DNA from: Sphagnum magellanicum
Taxonomy: Eukaryota; Streptophyta; Sphagnopsida; Sphagnales; Sphagnaceae
DNA length: 64,000 bases
Assembly: GCA_021904315.1 (NCBI GenBank)
Contig: CM038912.1
Coordinates: 10,131,061-10,195,060, forward strand
Direction of reading: 5' to 3'
Below the pieces are notes generated by a model that searched no databases, had not been told where the DNA came from, and saw only the letters and a list, made by a program, of their open reading frames with translations. Both the position numbers and the translations under genes were made by a program. Each line of letters starts with the position of its first letter. Position 1 is the first letter of the stretch. This document shows positions 12,210 to 23,199 of this stretch, piece by piece.

Positions 12210-13490
12210 TACTGCTCCCATTTTCAAATTTTTGATGTTATTGAGTGCTCAGTTAGGTAAAGTAGGAATTTCACTTCTCCGAGTATCTTGTGAACATCAA
12301 CCTCAAGATTAACTTGTATGAACTTGTGTATTGGAATTGCACACTCAAGCACATGGACCTTGTGAAATGTAAGCATAGTGTGATAAGTAAAAGTGCATTA
12401 TCCATGTTGGAGATTATGAAATCACAAATGAATCAGAATAAAGCAAAGCCTTAAAAGCATTGTCCAACAATACAACAGTATGGACTTCTGTCCTGCAAAG
12501 AATTGGAGATTCATGTGGCTTTGTGAATGCTGGGTGTTTAGGTGCTAGCAGTGTTGGAGGAGATGGTTATGGTGCAAATGACAAACAGGAGGTTCATGTT
12601 TGGTGGGAGGAAGACAAGGAAGACTCTTCTACATGAATAACTTTCTCTTCTTTGATCTGCTGTTACACAGGGTCCATAGAAACCCTTCGAATAACTCATT
12701 ATGTTTTCTGCTGCATTTCTTTCAGTGATTGTATTAACATTTCAATTGTTTAAGATCTGGTCCTGGCTAGTACACATTCCCTACTGGTTTCAAACAGTGG
12801 CGGCACCAATGGAGTCAACTGCTGACAACTATCATTAGGTTCAGAGAGTGTTTCTCAGCAAATTTGTGAAACCAGATCTGAGAAACATATTGTACTGATA
12901 TCAGCTCCAGAACTTTTAGGTGTAGAAGCCTTGTTCTGGAAGAGTGCATGATAATTTACAAAGTTTGGTACAGCTGCTAACTTTCCCTGGCATTGTGACC
13001 TGGACTGTTATCATTCTGGATTGAAGTGTGGAGCTAAGCAAGGTTTCACCCTGCCAGCTATGGATGGGAATTTGTATGTAAACCATTGAGGATGACTATT
13101 TGCAAAGGACAAGTTTGGCTTATGAAATGTCCACCAAATGGGAACTCTGTAGTCGGTATTGTAGCTATTGACCAGTGAAGTGCTACCTTTCATTAATGAG
13201 ACCAGAACCTTTGTTTGCATGGGTGTCTGGTCTTTGCTTTCTTGATCAGCAGGGATGGTTAGCCTCAACCCTTGAGGTGACAGAGTTTGGATAGTCATTC
13301 CTGGACCTGCCCAGCTCCTTAGACCTTAAAGTTATACTCCATGTTATATTTTGCTCAATGATCTTTACCTGTTCAATTGACTTCATTTTTGGTTCTTGAG
13401 TGCTCTTGAAGTTTGCACTCAGATCTAATGTTTGTTTTGGTTCTCTCAAAATAGACGATGTAAACCCTGATGTTGTTCAATTGTTTTGAA
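12210..13490. other. Region downstream of the kinase remnant
   Basis: No clear gene. An exon-like stretch at 12541-12645 ends in an acidic tail (EVHVWWEEDKEDSS, then a stop) and may be the 3' end of the kinase gene. The rest reads as intron or decayed DNA. Confidence 0.3.
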
Positions 13491-13503
13491 CAGGTAAAGA
13501 TGA

Positions 13504-13797
13504 TTGAGCATTTGCCTATTTTGCAAGAGCTGTTGGGTGGAATTTAGCCTCCCACAACCAAGATTCTGTTCTCATTGTGGAGCTCTTCACAATTCCAAGG
13601 GTACACCTTCTTTGACACTTCCATCTCCAGCTCAGGGAGATTCACCTGAAGTGGCGCTGACAGAGTATGAAAAACTGCGGAATCAGAATATACAGAGAAA
13701 CAATGAGAAATTGGAGTCATTGAACCTCTTGTCAATGCCACTGAAGACCCCCACTTTCAAAAACCCTAAGCAGAAAACACCAAAATGTTTGATCTAA
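13504..13797 (+). CDS. Small zinc-ribbon ORF, probably one exon of a lost gene
   Basis: The frame gives CKSC, an eleven-residue spacer ending SLPQPRF, then CSHCGA: a C-x2-C-x11-C-x2-C zinc ribbon, which in general binds zinc to fold a small nucleic-acid or protein contact module. Downstream in the same frame lies LTEYEKLRNQNIQRNNEKL, a charged helix of a type often seen in plant nuclear proteins. The frame opens just after a TGAACAG acceptor-like site at about 13493 and has no convincing ATG, so it is probably an internal or last exon. It follows the kinase remnant on the same strand. I do not recognise the full-length family. Confidence 0.4.
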   Translation: MSICLFCKSCWVEFSLPQPRFCSHCGALHNSKGTPSLTLPSPAQGDSPEVALTEYEKLRNQNIQRNNEKLESLNLLSMPLKTPTFKNPKQKTPKCLI

Positions 13798-14012
13798 TAT
13801 CTCTCTAAGGCTATGCTAGTTTAGCATATTTCATTGAATGTTCATTTCACAAGAAATAATTGATTTATTTTACTGCTGCAGCAAAGTTTGGCTTGTGATA
13901 GTGGTCAGCTAAACTAATTTTGGATATGGCTTTTTGTGTGAAATGTTTTAGGGACTGAAGCAACCATGAAGATGGCACCGCGGAAGCTGAAGGCCATTGC
14001 ACCCCATCAGTG

Positions 14013-14084
14013 ATGATGCAACTGCTGGTGAGAGGCTGTAGCTAATTTCAATTAACTACAGCCTCTCACCAGTGGTCGCATCAT
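14013..14084. repeat. Near-perfect 48-base hairpin with extended arms
   Basis: A 17-base perfect inverted repeat starts CTGGTGAGAGGCTGTAG at 14025 and closes with its complement at 14056-14072. Inside, TAATT/AATTA pairs again around a two-base loop with a single mismatch between the two stems. Outside, GATGATGCA pairs with most of TCGCATCAT at 14076-14084. Confidence 0.75.
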
Positions 14085-14149
14085 TGCCAACACTCACAAC
14101 AGCTGCCGTGAACCTCCTGCCAGAACCACAATGAAAGCTCAATGCAGTT

Positions 14150-14440
14150 GCACCATTGCTAGCAATTGCAACACCACTTGAAGTTGCACCATCACTAACC
14201 GTTGTACCAGTACCAGCAGTTACGGCAGCACCAAAGGTTGCAACACCAAAAGTAGCACCAACACTGAAAGTTGCAGCAGCATCAAAAGTTGCAACAGCAC
14301 GGAAAGTAGCAGTGACGCTGAAAGTTGCAGCAGCACAAGCAGTTGTAGCAGCAACAGCAGCAGTGGCAGTGATTGCTGTGATGAATAATGAACCACTGCC
14401 TTCTGCCACTGTGACACTGACCTATGATTGCATCTAAAGC
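14150..14440 (+). repeat. GTTGCA-type trinucleotide-rich repeat, Ala/Val/Lys ORF
   Basis: Words AAAGTTGCAGCAGCA, GTTGCAACACCA and GTAGCAGCAACAG repeat for about 250 bases. The plus ORF reads as an alanine/valine/lysine low-complexity protein, and the minus frames as serine/threonine/alanine or leucine/cysteine runs. All frames are open because of the repeat, so coding status is doubtful. Confidence 0.5.
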
Positions 14441-15240
14441 CAAGACCTTCTCACTATAGTGTGGAGGTCCATGGCTTATGGGGGAAACCATTTCTCAAGC
14501 AGTATCATCACCACACTGCAATCAAAGCCAATGATAACCACAGGGATGCAATGAACTGGTTTAAAAACAAAGATGATCTAACTGTCAACAAACTACCCTT
14601 TGACAGCAACCTTTGCCATGACCAGGTGCCATGACCAGGTGGGCATCCATGGATCTACTATGATCATTTTTCACTCAAAGGGAACTAGAGTTGGCAACCC
14701 TGGTCTTTGTCGATGAGGGCCTGCATATTCAGTGGAAGCTGAATGACATCATGAGCTATGCCTTGGAGCATAAGCATCACTGCCAGAAAATGGCAAAGAA
14801 GAAGGATATACATATAGATTCACAACTGATGACAATTTCTGATGACTTTCATTGTCCAATCCCTTTCATTGCAATCATGTTGTCACATTCTGCTCATTGT
14901 TGCCATGTGAGAGTTCTGATAGATAGACTTGCAGATCAATTTTTGTTGTTGTATCATTGTTTGTCTTTGAAGGTTCTTTCTTTCCTCTTTCTTTTTCTTT
15001 TGGCTGGATTTGCTGAATTTTGGGGTTTTGGGTATCTGCATCACAGGCTGTTCATCTACAGTTACTGCAAAGCAACAACAACAGACAAGGCAAGAGCCAA
15101 TTTTATCCAGTGGTGAAAAGGCAGCTGCTGTGGTGGTACTGCAGGAGATACCAGCAGCTGAACTGTTGAATGTTGTAGTCAAGGTCACCCTTCCTAAGGC
15201 CATTTGGGTGGTAACTTAACATGCCGGATTTACAGATGAT
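14440..15240 (+). other. Coding-like stretches, unassigned
   Basis: Open frames at 14428-14634 and 14691-15116 are longer than expected in this composition and include a basic/histidine-rich stretch (SYALEHKHHCQKMAKKKD). A splice-like ATCACAG lies near 15048. No family was recognised. These may be leftover exons of the zinc-ribbon gene just upstream. Confidence 0.25.
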
Positions 15241-15249
15241 TACATTTTG

Positions 15250-17170
15250 AAAAGAAACTGGTGAATAATCTCTTGATTAAGCTCTTGATTGCATTTGCCT
15301 CTTATGTGCAATTAAGACTGTCACTTGAAAAATCTTGAGAGAATAAGGTCACCCCATTAGTTCTACTGTTTTAGATTGTAATCAAGTAGCAGATAATACA
15401 TTTATGAGAGATCTAGATTATTTGGGTATTAAAGGCGGCAATCGATATCCTGATGCAGAGGGATCCAAGATTTTGTTGTAGATGGTTGAGCTAAGTTTGA
15501 GAGAAAGAACTTGGCGTGTGCTGGCTAGTTTTGTGTACAGGTTGTTGATTTTTCCATCAAGTTTTCATAACAAAACTTACTCCTGTGTTGTGCTTGCAGC
15601 CTGAACCAAAGTGGTGGAAGAGGTGACCACCAGCTCTGACATTCTCGTCACAACCTTGGTGTTTTTTTGGTCAATGTCAATGCTGCAAGGAATGAGAATG
15701 AGATGAGGTATTCAAGATAGTGCAGTGTAAGTTATTAACAAAAGGTCAGGAGTTACTACTACATGAGGATCTAGAAGATACCCTCTATAATTTAGAAGCT
15801 AGTTCGTGACGGATCTTCTAGTTCACAATTTTGCTCAACTCTTGGATAAGATTTGGCTATGTGGCAAATTGCATAGCTGCACAAATGGAATCTTATAAAA
15901 GGGGAATTGTAGTGTGACAATGGTTTCTTGCACTCTTTTGGCCATTGGATAGGTTGCAACCATCAGTAGAGTGTCTAGAGTGTCCAATAGAAAGCAAATT
16001 TCGGTTGTCATAGGATTGACAACGGACATTGTGGTGACCAAAGTCTTTCGGTCATTAATCCAATGGCAACTAAATTCATTTTCAGTCACCATACATAATG
16101 GGGACAACTCAAGTGTAAAGAAAAAATTTCTTGCATCAATCTTAACTCAAGTGTAAAGAAAAAATTTCTTGCGTCAATCTTGACACATACAACCGACACA
16201 TCAAGACAAATGTCAATGTGACGTTCGACACAAAATGGGCATATCACGTCAGTTTTCATAACCACCCATGAAAGTGCATGATTTTATATCATGATATATA
16301 TTTCACATAACACCTAATGATTTGCTTCATTGTTACTCATTGAAATTTTGCATACTATTTATTTGTAACATTTTATTTTTTAATTCGTTGTGTAGAAGGA
16401 AATCTAGAATCTCCTTTCATAGTCTATAAATAGTATCATCCGCTTCCTGACTAATTTATTACTTTATTACAGCCTAAAAGGTATTTCCCTTCCAAGGTAT
16501 TTCAATGATGTGCATTATGTCATCCATTAGTGGAATCATTTTCATTTATTCTTGCCATCAAATTAAATTCACCTATGCTTGTGAACTATCTTCTGTGTGA
16601 CTATAATTGTGTTTTCTTGTTCCACCTACTTTACTAGGATTTTCCCACAAAACCAATCGGTTCTTTTTTTGCCTTCAAATCCACTATCGGCACTATGTCT
16701 ATAATTAAACATCCATTGGTTCTTAGTCAAGGACAATATTACATACCATTTAATAGTTGGTTATAACATTGGTTTTTTTTTGGGATTTTCAAGTAATTTT
16801 GATATCCATTCTCGACTTACCTCTTCACCTTTGAATGTTTTCTATGCTCCTTTTTTAACATAGCAATATTCAATAAATTAAAAAATCTCCTTCTTGGATG
16901 TTTTCTTCTTAATAAAATTTTCCCACTATTACCTAGTCTTGTTTGTTTGGTCATGTCCATCTATTTGTAAGTTCATTTTGTTCTTGCTTTGTTTTGCTTC
17001 AATTTTACCACTTCTTATCGCTTTCTAAAGCATTGGATTTTTCAATTGCTATTATGAATATCCTTGACATTCATCATCTTTTAGAAAGTTCCATTCTTCA
17101 CACATATTTTTTTAAATAATTTATTTCCTGGCCTCCACGTTCATCACAAACTTGCCCCCTCTTTGTATGA
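15250..17170. other. AT-rich intergenic DNA with one short tandem duplication
   Basis: No gene is seen. The only clear structure is the 38-base duplication at 16106-16181, listed separately. Confidence 0.5.
16106..16181. repeat. 38-bp tandem duplication
   Basis: A unit beginning AACTCAAGTGTAAAG occurs twice head to tail (16106-16143 and 16144-16181) with two or so base differences, so the duplication is recent relative to surrounding repeats. Confidence 0.85.
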
Positions 17171-17830
17171 GTGCTTTTACAACACCTTAACAAAATGTTC
17201 AATGTTCAACGTTCAATGTTGATACAATCATTGATATGATGTTAAGGTGACATTGTAACAATATGTCCTGAAATGGCATTGATATAATATTAAAATATTT
17301 GACATGTTATCAATATTAAACCAATGAAAAAAATATGACCAACATTGGCACAATATACATTAATAAGTCATCAAATTGATGACTGTATGTTGAAGATTCA
17401 ATGTTAATATGGTCATTGATACAATATGTTGATAGCATTATAACAATATGTATTGAGTTAGCATTGAGATTTTTTTGACATAATTTACATTTTTTCAACA
17501 CGCATTCAATGAATAAGATCTTGTCAATGCTGAGATAACACAAATTGATTAACTATTGAATTAATGTTGTTATAACCTTCATAAAAATGGATTTTCAATG
17601 TTGTTGCATATCACATAAAATCAACACATTAAAAATGTTGAAACAATGGTACTCACTGTCACAACATTAATACAATCTTATGAATGCTGCAATATCAAAT
17701 GGGCAAATAACAAGCATTGATTCAATATAAATCAAATCTTGCATTTGATAAATGTTGAAACAACTAGTAGCATTGTTTTAACATTGATTCATAGCAAATC
17801 AGTACAACATTTCATTTATATCATTCCATA
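17170..17830. repeat. Cryptic AACATTGAT/ACAATAT-rich block
   Basis: Words such as TTCAATGTTGATACAA, ACATTGATACAAT, GCATTGATATAATA and AACATTGATTCA recur irregularly on both strands over 650 bases. No ORF of interest is present. It resembles a minisatellite that has lost register. Confidence 0.55.
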
Positions 17831-18134
17831 TAAATTATATAATATATACCCCAAGGGGTGTGCTCAGTGCGTACCTAGTGTGAGGAAGACAATTTCCAAT
17901 TTCTTAATTTTTTCGCTCATTTTCTTCTTCTTTTTTCTTTTTTTTTTCTCTCTCTCTATTTGCACTGCACTATGCGTCTTTTTGTACCCGTTCCTTTCTC
18001 TTCGCTTTGCTTCTCTTGGAGCCCACGCAGTTTGCTCAATGACGAGAGTGTAAAGCTCGTTACAAGTTTGTATTTTGACAAGACAGAAAGAGTTCTATTG
18101 TTAGTTTTTTGTGTTATTGTTGTTGTTGGGAATA

Positions 18135-19898
18135 ATGGCGGATTCACCTATCTTAGTTCCTCCGAAGATGGTGAAGCTGGAGGATTTGCATCACCATGTG
18201 TTGGAGCAGCTTCCTAATCTCGCTTATTGTATCAATGACAATCCTCGATGGGGTAAAGAAGTCGTGATTCGTTCTTCGCATATTTGCGTTTTGTTGTCTT
18301 GTCTAGTTTTGTTTTGTTTATGTTGTGAAGATGGTGCTTTCTTAGTGGTGGAAGCTTGGAAAAGAAGTAGCACAGTTTTTTCTTGTGTACAGAGTTGGTT
18401 TTGTAAAGAGATGAGCTGCTGTTGTTGTTGTATGAGGTTCTTTGTTTGTTTGTTTGTATTTTCCTAGTTGTGATTTGGAAGAAGTTGGCGATTTTTGTGT
18501 GCAGGAGAAGCAATCATCTTAGGTTTCCAGCACCACTTCACCATGCTTTAGACGACAGTGCTAATTCCATCTCTTGTCATTCTTAATATTAATGGACACT
18601 CGGTATGTTCTTCTAGAGAAACACTCACAGACAAACATAGAAAAGAAAGGTTTAGAAAGATCTTGATCTTCTTTTTGTACTTTCTTTGCCATGAAATGCG
18701 TGTTAAGAAGCTCTTTTTTACTACTACTTTGTTGTGGTTTGTTTTGTGTGGACACTGTGGTAAGATTGTTTGTTGTTGTTGTTATTGTTGTTGTGTTTTC
18801 TATGTCTGTCTTATTTGTTGCAGAGTGATTTAGCATGAGTTGTGCAAAGCTCGCTTTTTGTTTTCGGGATCAATACTTTGTTGCAGACTGTACTAGTTTC
18901 AAGATTGCCGGTAGTTATGGGAAACTCCTTCTATTTTTTGTTGATTACGCTTTCCATCGTCAATGCTCCTCATATGATCAACATTCTTGACCCGCATGAG
19001 GTAACAGATCATCCACCTATTATAGTAGCACACATTCTCAAAACCTCCGACTTGAGGAATTCTCCATTCGACTTGTACTTCTACGATCTCTCTCTATGTT
19101 TATCTTCGTGCCTTTTAAACATTACTAACAAATGAGGATTTTTCTCCTTTCGCTTTCCAAAGATTTCGACATGCAATGAGAGCGACACAAGGAGCTTTCA
19201 TTGCAGGTTCAGTGCTCAACATCATACTCGGATTCAACGGCCTATGGGGCATAGCTGCCAAGTAATGAAAGTAGGTTGCTTGCTTACTTGCACAAGGTTT
19301 TCAGTCTATTGCCCTAAATTGGATTGATCAAGTTCACTAGCTAGGTCATCATCATCATTCATGCCTAAAATCCGTTTGAAACACACAGTTGAAGAAATAC
19401 ACAAAGTCGGATCTGAGTTGCATTCTCATCATGTTTCATAGTCATCTCAAAACCACTACCTAAACCCACACAACTTGTGGGTGTAGGTATATAAGTCCCA
19501 TTTTTATAGCTCCTGTCGCAGCTATAGTGGGCTTGGGTCTCCTCGAATATGGATTTCTAGGGGTATGCCATCTTCTTTCTCACCCTCCACAAGACTCAAT
19601 TCTGTTATGAAACCAGTTTTCATATTAGGTTGTACCAATAGTGAGTGTCCTTTTGATCATTCTTCAGGTCTATTACAGTGATGCAATTTTCTCACTTCCT
19701 CACATTGCACAACAATCTTTCTTTTTGCATCCTTGCATTGCACACCAACCTTTCTTCTCACTTCCTAATGTTTTATATACCACATGCTTTAGAAGTGTAT
19801 ATGTTCATATCGACTAAGCCTTTGGTCTTTTATGGCAGGTTGGGAAATGTGTTGAAATTGGCATTCCAGCTCTTCTATTTATATTGCTCTTCTCACAG
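18135..19898 (+). pseudogene. Nucleobase-ascorbate transporter (NAT/NCS2 family) pseudogene
   Basis: Exons resemble plant NAT proteins, 12-14-pass membrane carriers of purines or uracil. Exon 1 (18135-18252) starts at an ATG and reads VKLEDLHHHVLEQLPNLAYC. Exon 2 (18505-18602) reads EAIILGFQHHFTML, then an in-frame TAG at 18549-18551, then TVLIPSLV. Exon 3 (18824-19000) has an in-frame TGA at 18836-18838, where the family usually has arginine, then FVFGINTLLQT and NILDPHE. Exon 4 (about 19163-19263) reads RATQGAFIAGSVLNIILGFNG. Exon 5 (about 19490-19559) reads PVAAIVGLGLLEYGFLG. Exon 6 (19839-19898) reads VGKCVEIGIPALLFILLFSQ. The C-terminal half, including the NAT signature motif, was not found. 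Phases agree between exons 1, 2 and 3, so it decayed from a spliced gene and is not a processed copy. Confidence 0.85.
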
Positions 19899-19899
19899 G

Positions 19900-22760
19900 T
19901 AAAGTGTTAATGATTACTTAGTTGATCATTTTGGAACTTGTTGTTTCGGATAGTATGATTTAATGGTGTTGTCTGAAGACTATTTTTGATCCCTACAATT
20001 TTTGACAAATGTTTTTCAATTGGTTGAGGGATTTCAACCCATTCAACTATGTTGTTGAGTTTGTTACAGATTGTAGCAACTTGACAAGTGACAACCATGA
20101 CCAAGTTGGCTTTGGTGGCAATGGTTTGGGTTGGAGGAGGAGGGACTTTTCATGGGTGTGTCACAGATCCTAGGCTAATGAGATCCCCAAGGGAATCTAT
20201 TCTGGGTTGTGAGGAGATTTGTGGGAGCTGATGATCCCCAAAAGAATTTTGTTTTGAGGATTCAAGCAACAACACAACGAGTCTTTCGACATGGTTAGTA
20301 TCCTTGAAACATATTGTCTATCTACTCATCCATGTCAGTAATGTCTGGATGCTTCAGAAACATGGACTGTACTCTGATTACAATTTTTTTAATAGTTGGC
20401 AATAATCATTTGTGTCTAGAGAAGTATCTAAATTTGAGGGCCTAGTGTGAAAGAAAATGAGAAGGTACTGTGAACTGATGATGGCATGGAGACAATATCA
20501 AGAAGGCTTCATTCAATGTGCAGGTCTTCAAGAGATTTTTGTGTTTACTCCTTGCATGCACTTAGGTTGTCTCACCAAGTACACTCTAACATGTGAAATT
20601 CATCTGCTTCTCATTCCATCAAATCTCAAAAGGTTTGCCCTACTTCCATACTATGCAATTAGTCACTCAGTGGGGATGAAGAGTGTTTTAGTTTCTAGTG
20701 ACCAAATCACAATTAGCAGTCTGCAGTTTGAAAAAGACTGATGGAGAGGGTTTGTGAATTATAGGTTTCATGGGGAATAGACAGTGAATGTTTTAGTGGA
20801 ATGGGCAGCAACATCCCTTCTCAAGTTGCCTCGCATCTTGTACTATGGTGCTAAAGGCTCGGTAACCCATAATACCCATTATCTGAGCAATAGTTTTGTG
20901 GTTGAAATTCTGCAAGGCTACCTCTGTTGCCTCTATCTTGAATTTGCTACATCCCACTTTATACTTGTGTGAAGTTTTGATTAGTCAGGTTTTCGGATCC
21001 TCAATTCAGAGAATGCACACAACAATTGATTGTAGAGTGCTTCTGGAAAGGAATCATGGTCTTGCCATGGTGAACCCAAATCATGAATCCAAGCTGATTA
21101 CCTGATCATTTGTTGGGTGAAATACATGCAAATGATAGATGTCATCTAGAAAACAGGTCCTCACAAGATGCAGTGCTTAATTTCAATCCATTTTGGTTTA
21201 CCTACTTTTCCACATTGAGCTCAATTTATAGTACCACTGATGCATGAAAAGTTGCAAGGGTTGAGGGAACAAGGAGAATCAATAAAGAAGGAAAATGAAG
21301 GCAATAAGAAGCTAGAACTTGCTTACATCAGTAGTGACAATTTCTTTTGTGAATTGGTGAAGATGATAGTATTTTCTAACATAGGTGGAAAGGCAACGCC
21401 ATACATTCGACAAGGTGCCAAGCAATACTAGGATTATGCAGTCTTTGCTATGGTGCTTTGGCAGGAGCAGAACAACACATTTTGGGAGACCAGGTTGTTT
21501 GTCTGCACTAGCACATTTTGTTTTCCTTTTCTTTATTGTACACTGCATAATTTAATTGATTTCTAGAACTCTCAAGAATCTTCTCCTCTTGATTTTTCAT
21601 AACGTCCTGCATCACCTTCAGCATGTGCAGTTACACACTTACTTGGTATGCACAAAGAAAGTAATAAACATATGGTGATGATTGGGTTGTTGTGGATAGA
21701 GTTGGAGTGAAGTCAGCACCTACTGTAGTGTTTGTGAAGGACCTTGGCCTAGAACCTGTCATTTATCACGGCATGAATTTCCTACCTTCTCTTCCACTTC
21801 TAATACTATGATCTTCCTTCAAGAAAAACATCAATAGCCTTAGATGCTCTACTCAATCATCTCAAGGTCAACATTCATTATCTCTTTTGTATTGTGTAAC
21901 TGCTTCTTTTTGTGGTCTTGTGATCCAAAACTATGACAGTTGAAGAAGTCGTCACAATTCTTGCATGAGAATTATGTTCATGGTCTATGAATGTATTCTG
22001 GGGGGGTGCACACAAGTCACATGAACAGCTTAGTATTTCATCAAGCAATGGAAAAGCACAAAAATTTTGGTAATGCATTGATGCACAGATGATGTTGAAA
22101 ATAATTCTATGAAGAAATTATTTTATTTTTGTTGTCATGGAATCCAGAGGGTGTGTGATGATAGATAAATAGTGAACAGGAATGAAGTAGTATGTGGCCA
22201 ACAGAATAAGAAAGATTTGGGTAAGCTCAGTTTCTTAATAGAGGGAGGGTGGAGTGAGATGCAAAGTTGCCACAGCTACGGAGCATAATTGCTGCAAAGC
22301 TTGGTTGTGATGCCTCTGGGTATTCAAAGGCAAGCAGGCAGTTCTTACTTCTCTCAGTGACAATACATGCTTCTAGTTGGATCTCAAGATTTGTGAATAG
22401 TTTTGGTTGGTTTGTTGATTGTTCTATCTGGATTTCAGTACTTGAACGAAAACCTCCAGTATAGGCACGTATATAACTGCCTCTTTCAACTTGTAACTTC
22501 ATACAGAAGGGATCCATAGTGCTTTCATTGTTTATTATGAACTGAATGGGGGGAAACCAGAGAATAAGGTGAGATGGACAGGCAGCAATAGATACCATTC
22601 AGTTCTTCATTTCAAGTTTGGGGTTAAAAGACATTGTCATGCTCTTTATTCAATTTGCAGGATTTGGATCTAAAGGTGCTTTAGAACTGATGCAATATAG
22701 ATGGCTGGGGACTCCCCCAACATTGCAAAATCTTATATATGGAATGTTGAAATCATGTTT
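19900..22760. other. Intronic or decayed gene-flank DNA
   Basis: Several 60-120-codon ORFs occur on both strands (for example 20457-20741 and 21240-21431), but none matched a family. The base composition resembles the introns of the neighbouring pseudogenes. The missing 3' half of the transporter and the missing 5' half of the DNAJ-like gene were looked for here and not found. Confidence 0.35.
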
Positions 22761-22766
22761 CTACAG

Positions 22767-23199
22767 ATTGTAAACATGGTGAAGAAAACACCAACATACA
22801 AGAACAAGATGAAAGCATTTGGGCTAGAGCACAGCTAAGCTAGGACCAACAAGAAGAAGGGTTCTAGAAATAAGATCTAATTAGTCCTTTTTGAGTTTCA
22901 CATGAAAAAAAAAATGCCTCCTAAGGGAAGGGTTTTAGCTTTTATGATGAAATTTTCAATGGGAATTTTTTTTCTGTGTTGGGTTTGTGAAGTGTATTGA
23001 ATTCAACTTTGCAATGGTTAGCTATTACTTGGAGAATGTACAATGAATCTTGACCTTACTGTTGGTGTTTTGACTGCATATAGTGGATGATCAACTTGAA
23101 ATCAGCGAGTTGGAATTGCAAATCACACGGGCAGAAAAACTGAGTCTATGGCAGTTGCTTGGCATTCAATTCATTCTCCTCCCTTATACCCTTGGGAAG
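22767..23199 (+). pseudogene. DNAJ50/DNAJC25-like membrane J-protein fragment
   Basis: Two exons match the region after the J-domain in the plant DNAJ50 (DNAJC25-like) family of ER/endomembrane J-proteins. The first starts at 22767 after CTACAG and reads IVNMVKKTPTYKNKMKAF, then a stop, then TNKKKG. The second (23084-23199) reads ELELQITRAEKLSLWQLLG followed by IQFILLPYTLGK and a GTTTGC donor. These proteins recruit Hsp70 through an HPD-containing J-domain, which is not seen upstream. The C-terminal exons were not found downstream. With an in-frame stop and only two exons, it is a fragment. Confidence 0.75.

Noticed and set aside
14056-14409. 117-codon minus-strand Ala/Thr-rich ORF
   Set aside because: Antisense of the GTTGCA repeat; frames on both strands are open because the repeat unit lacks stop codons.
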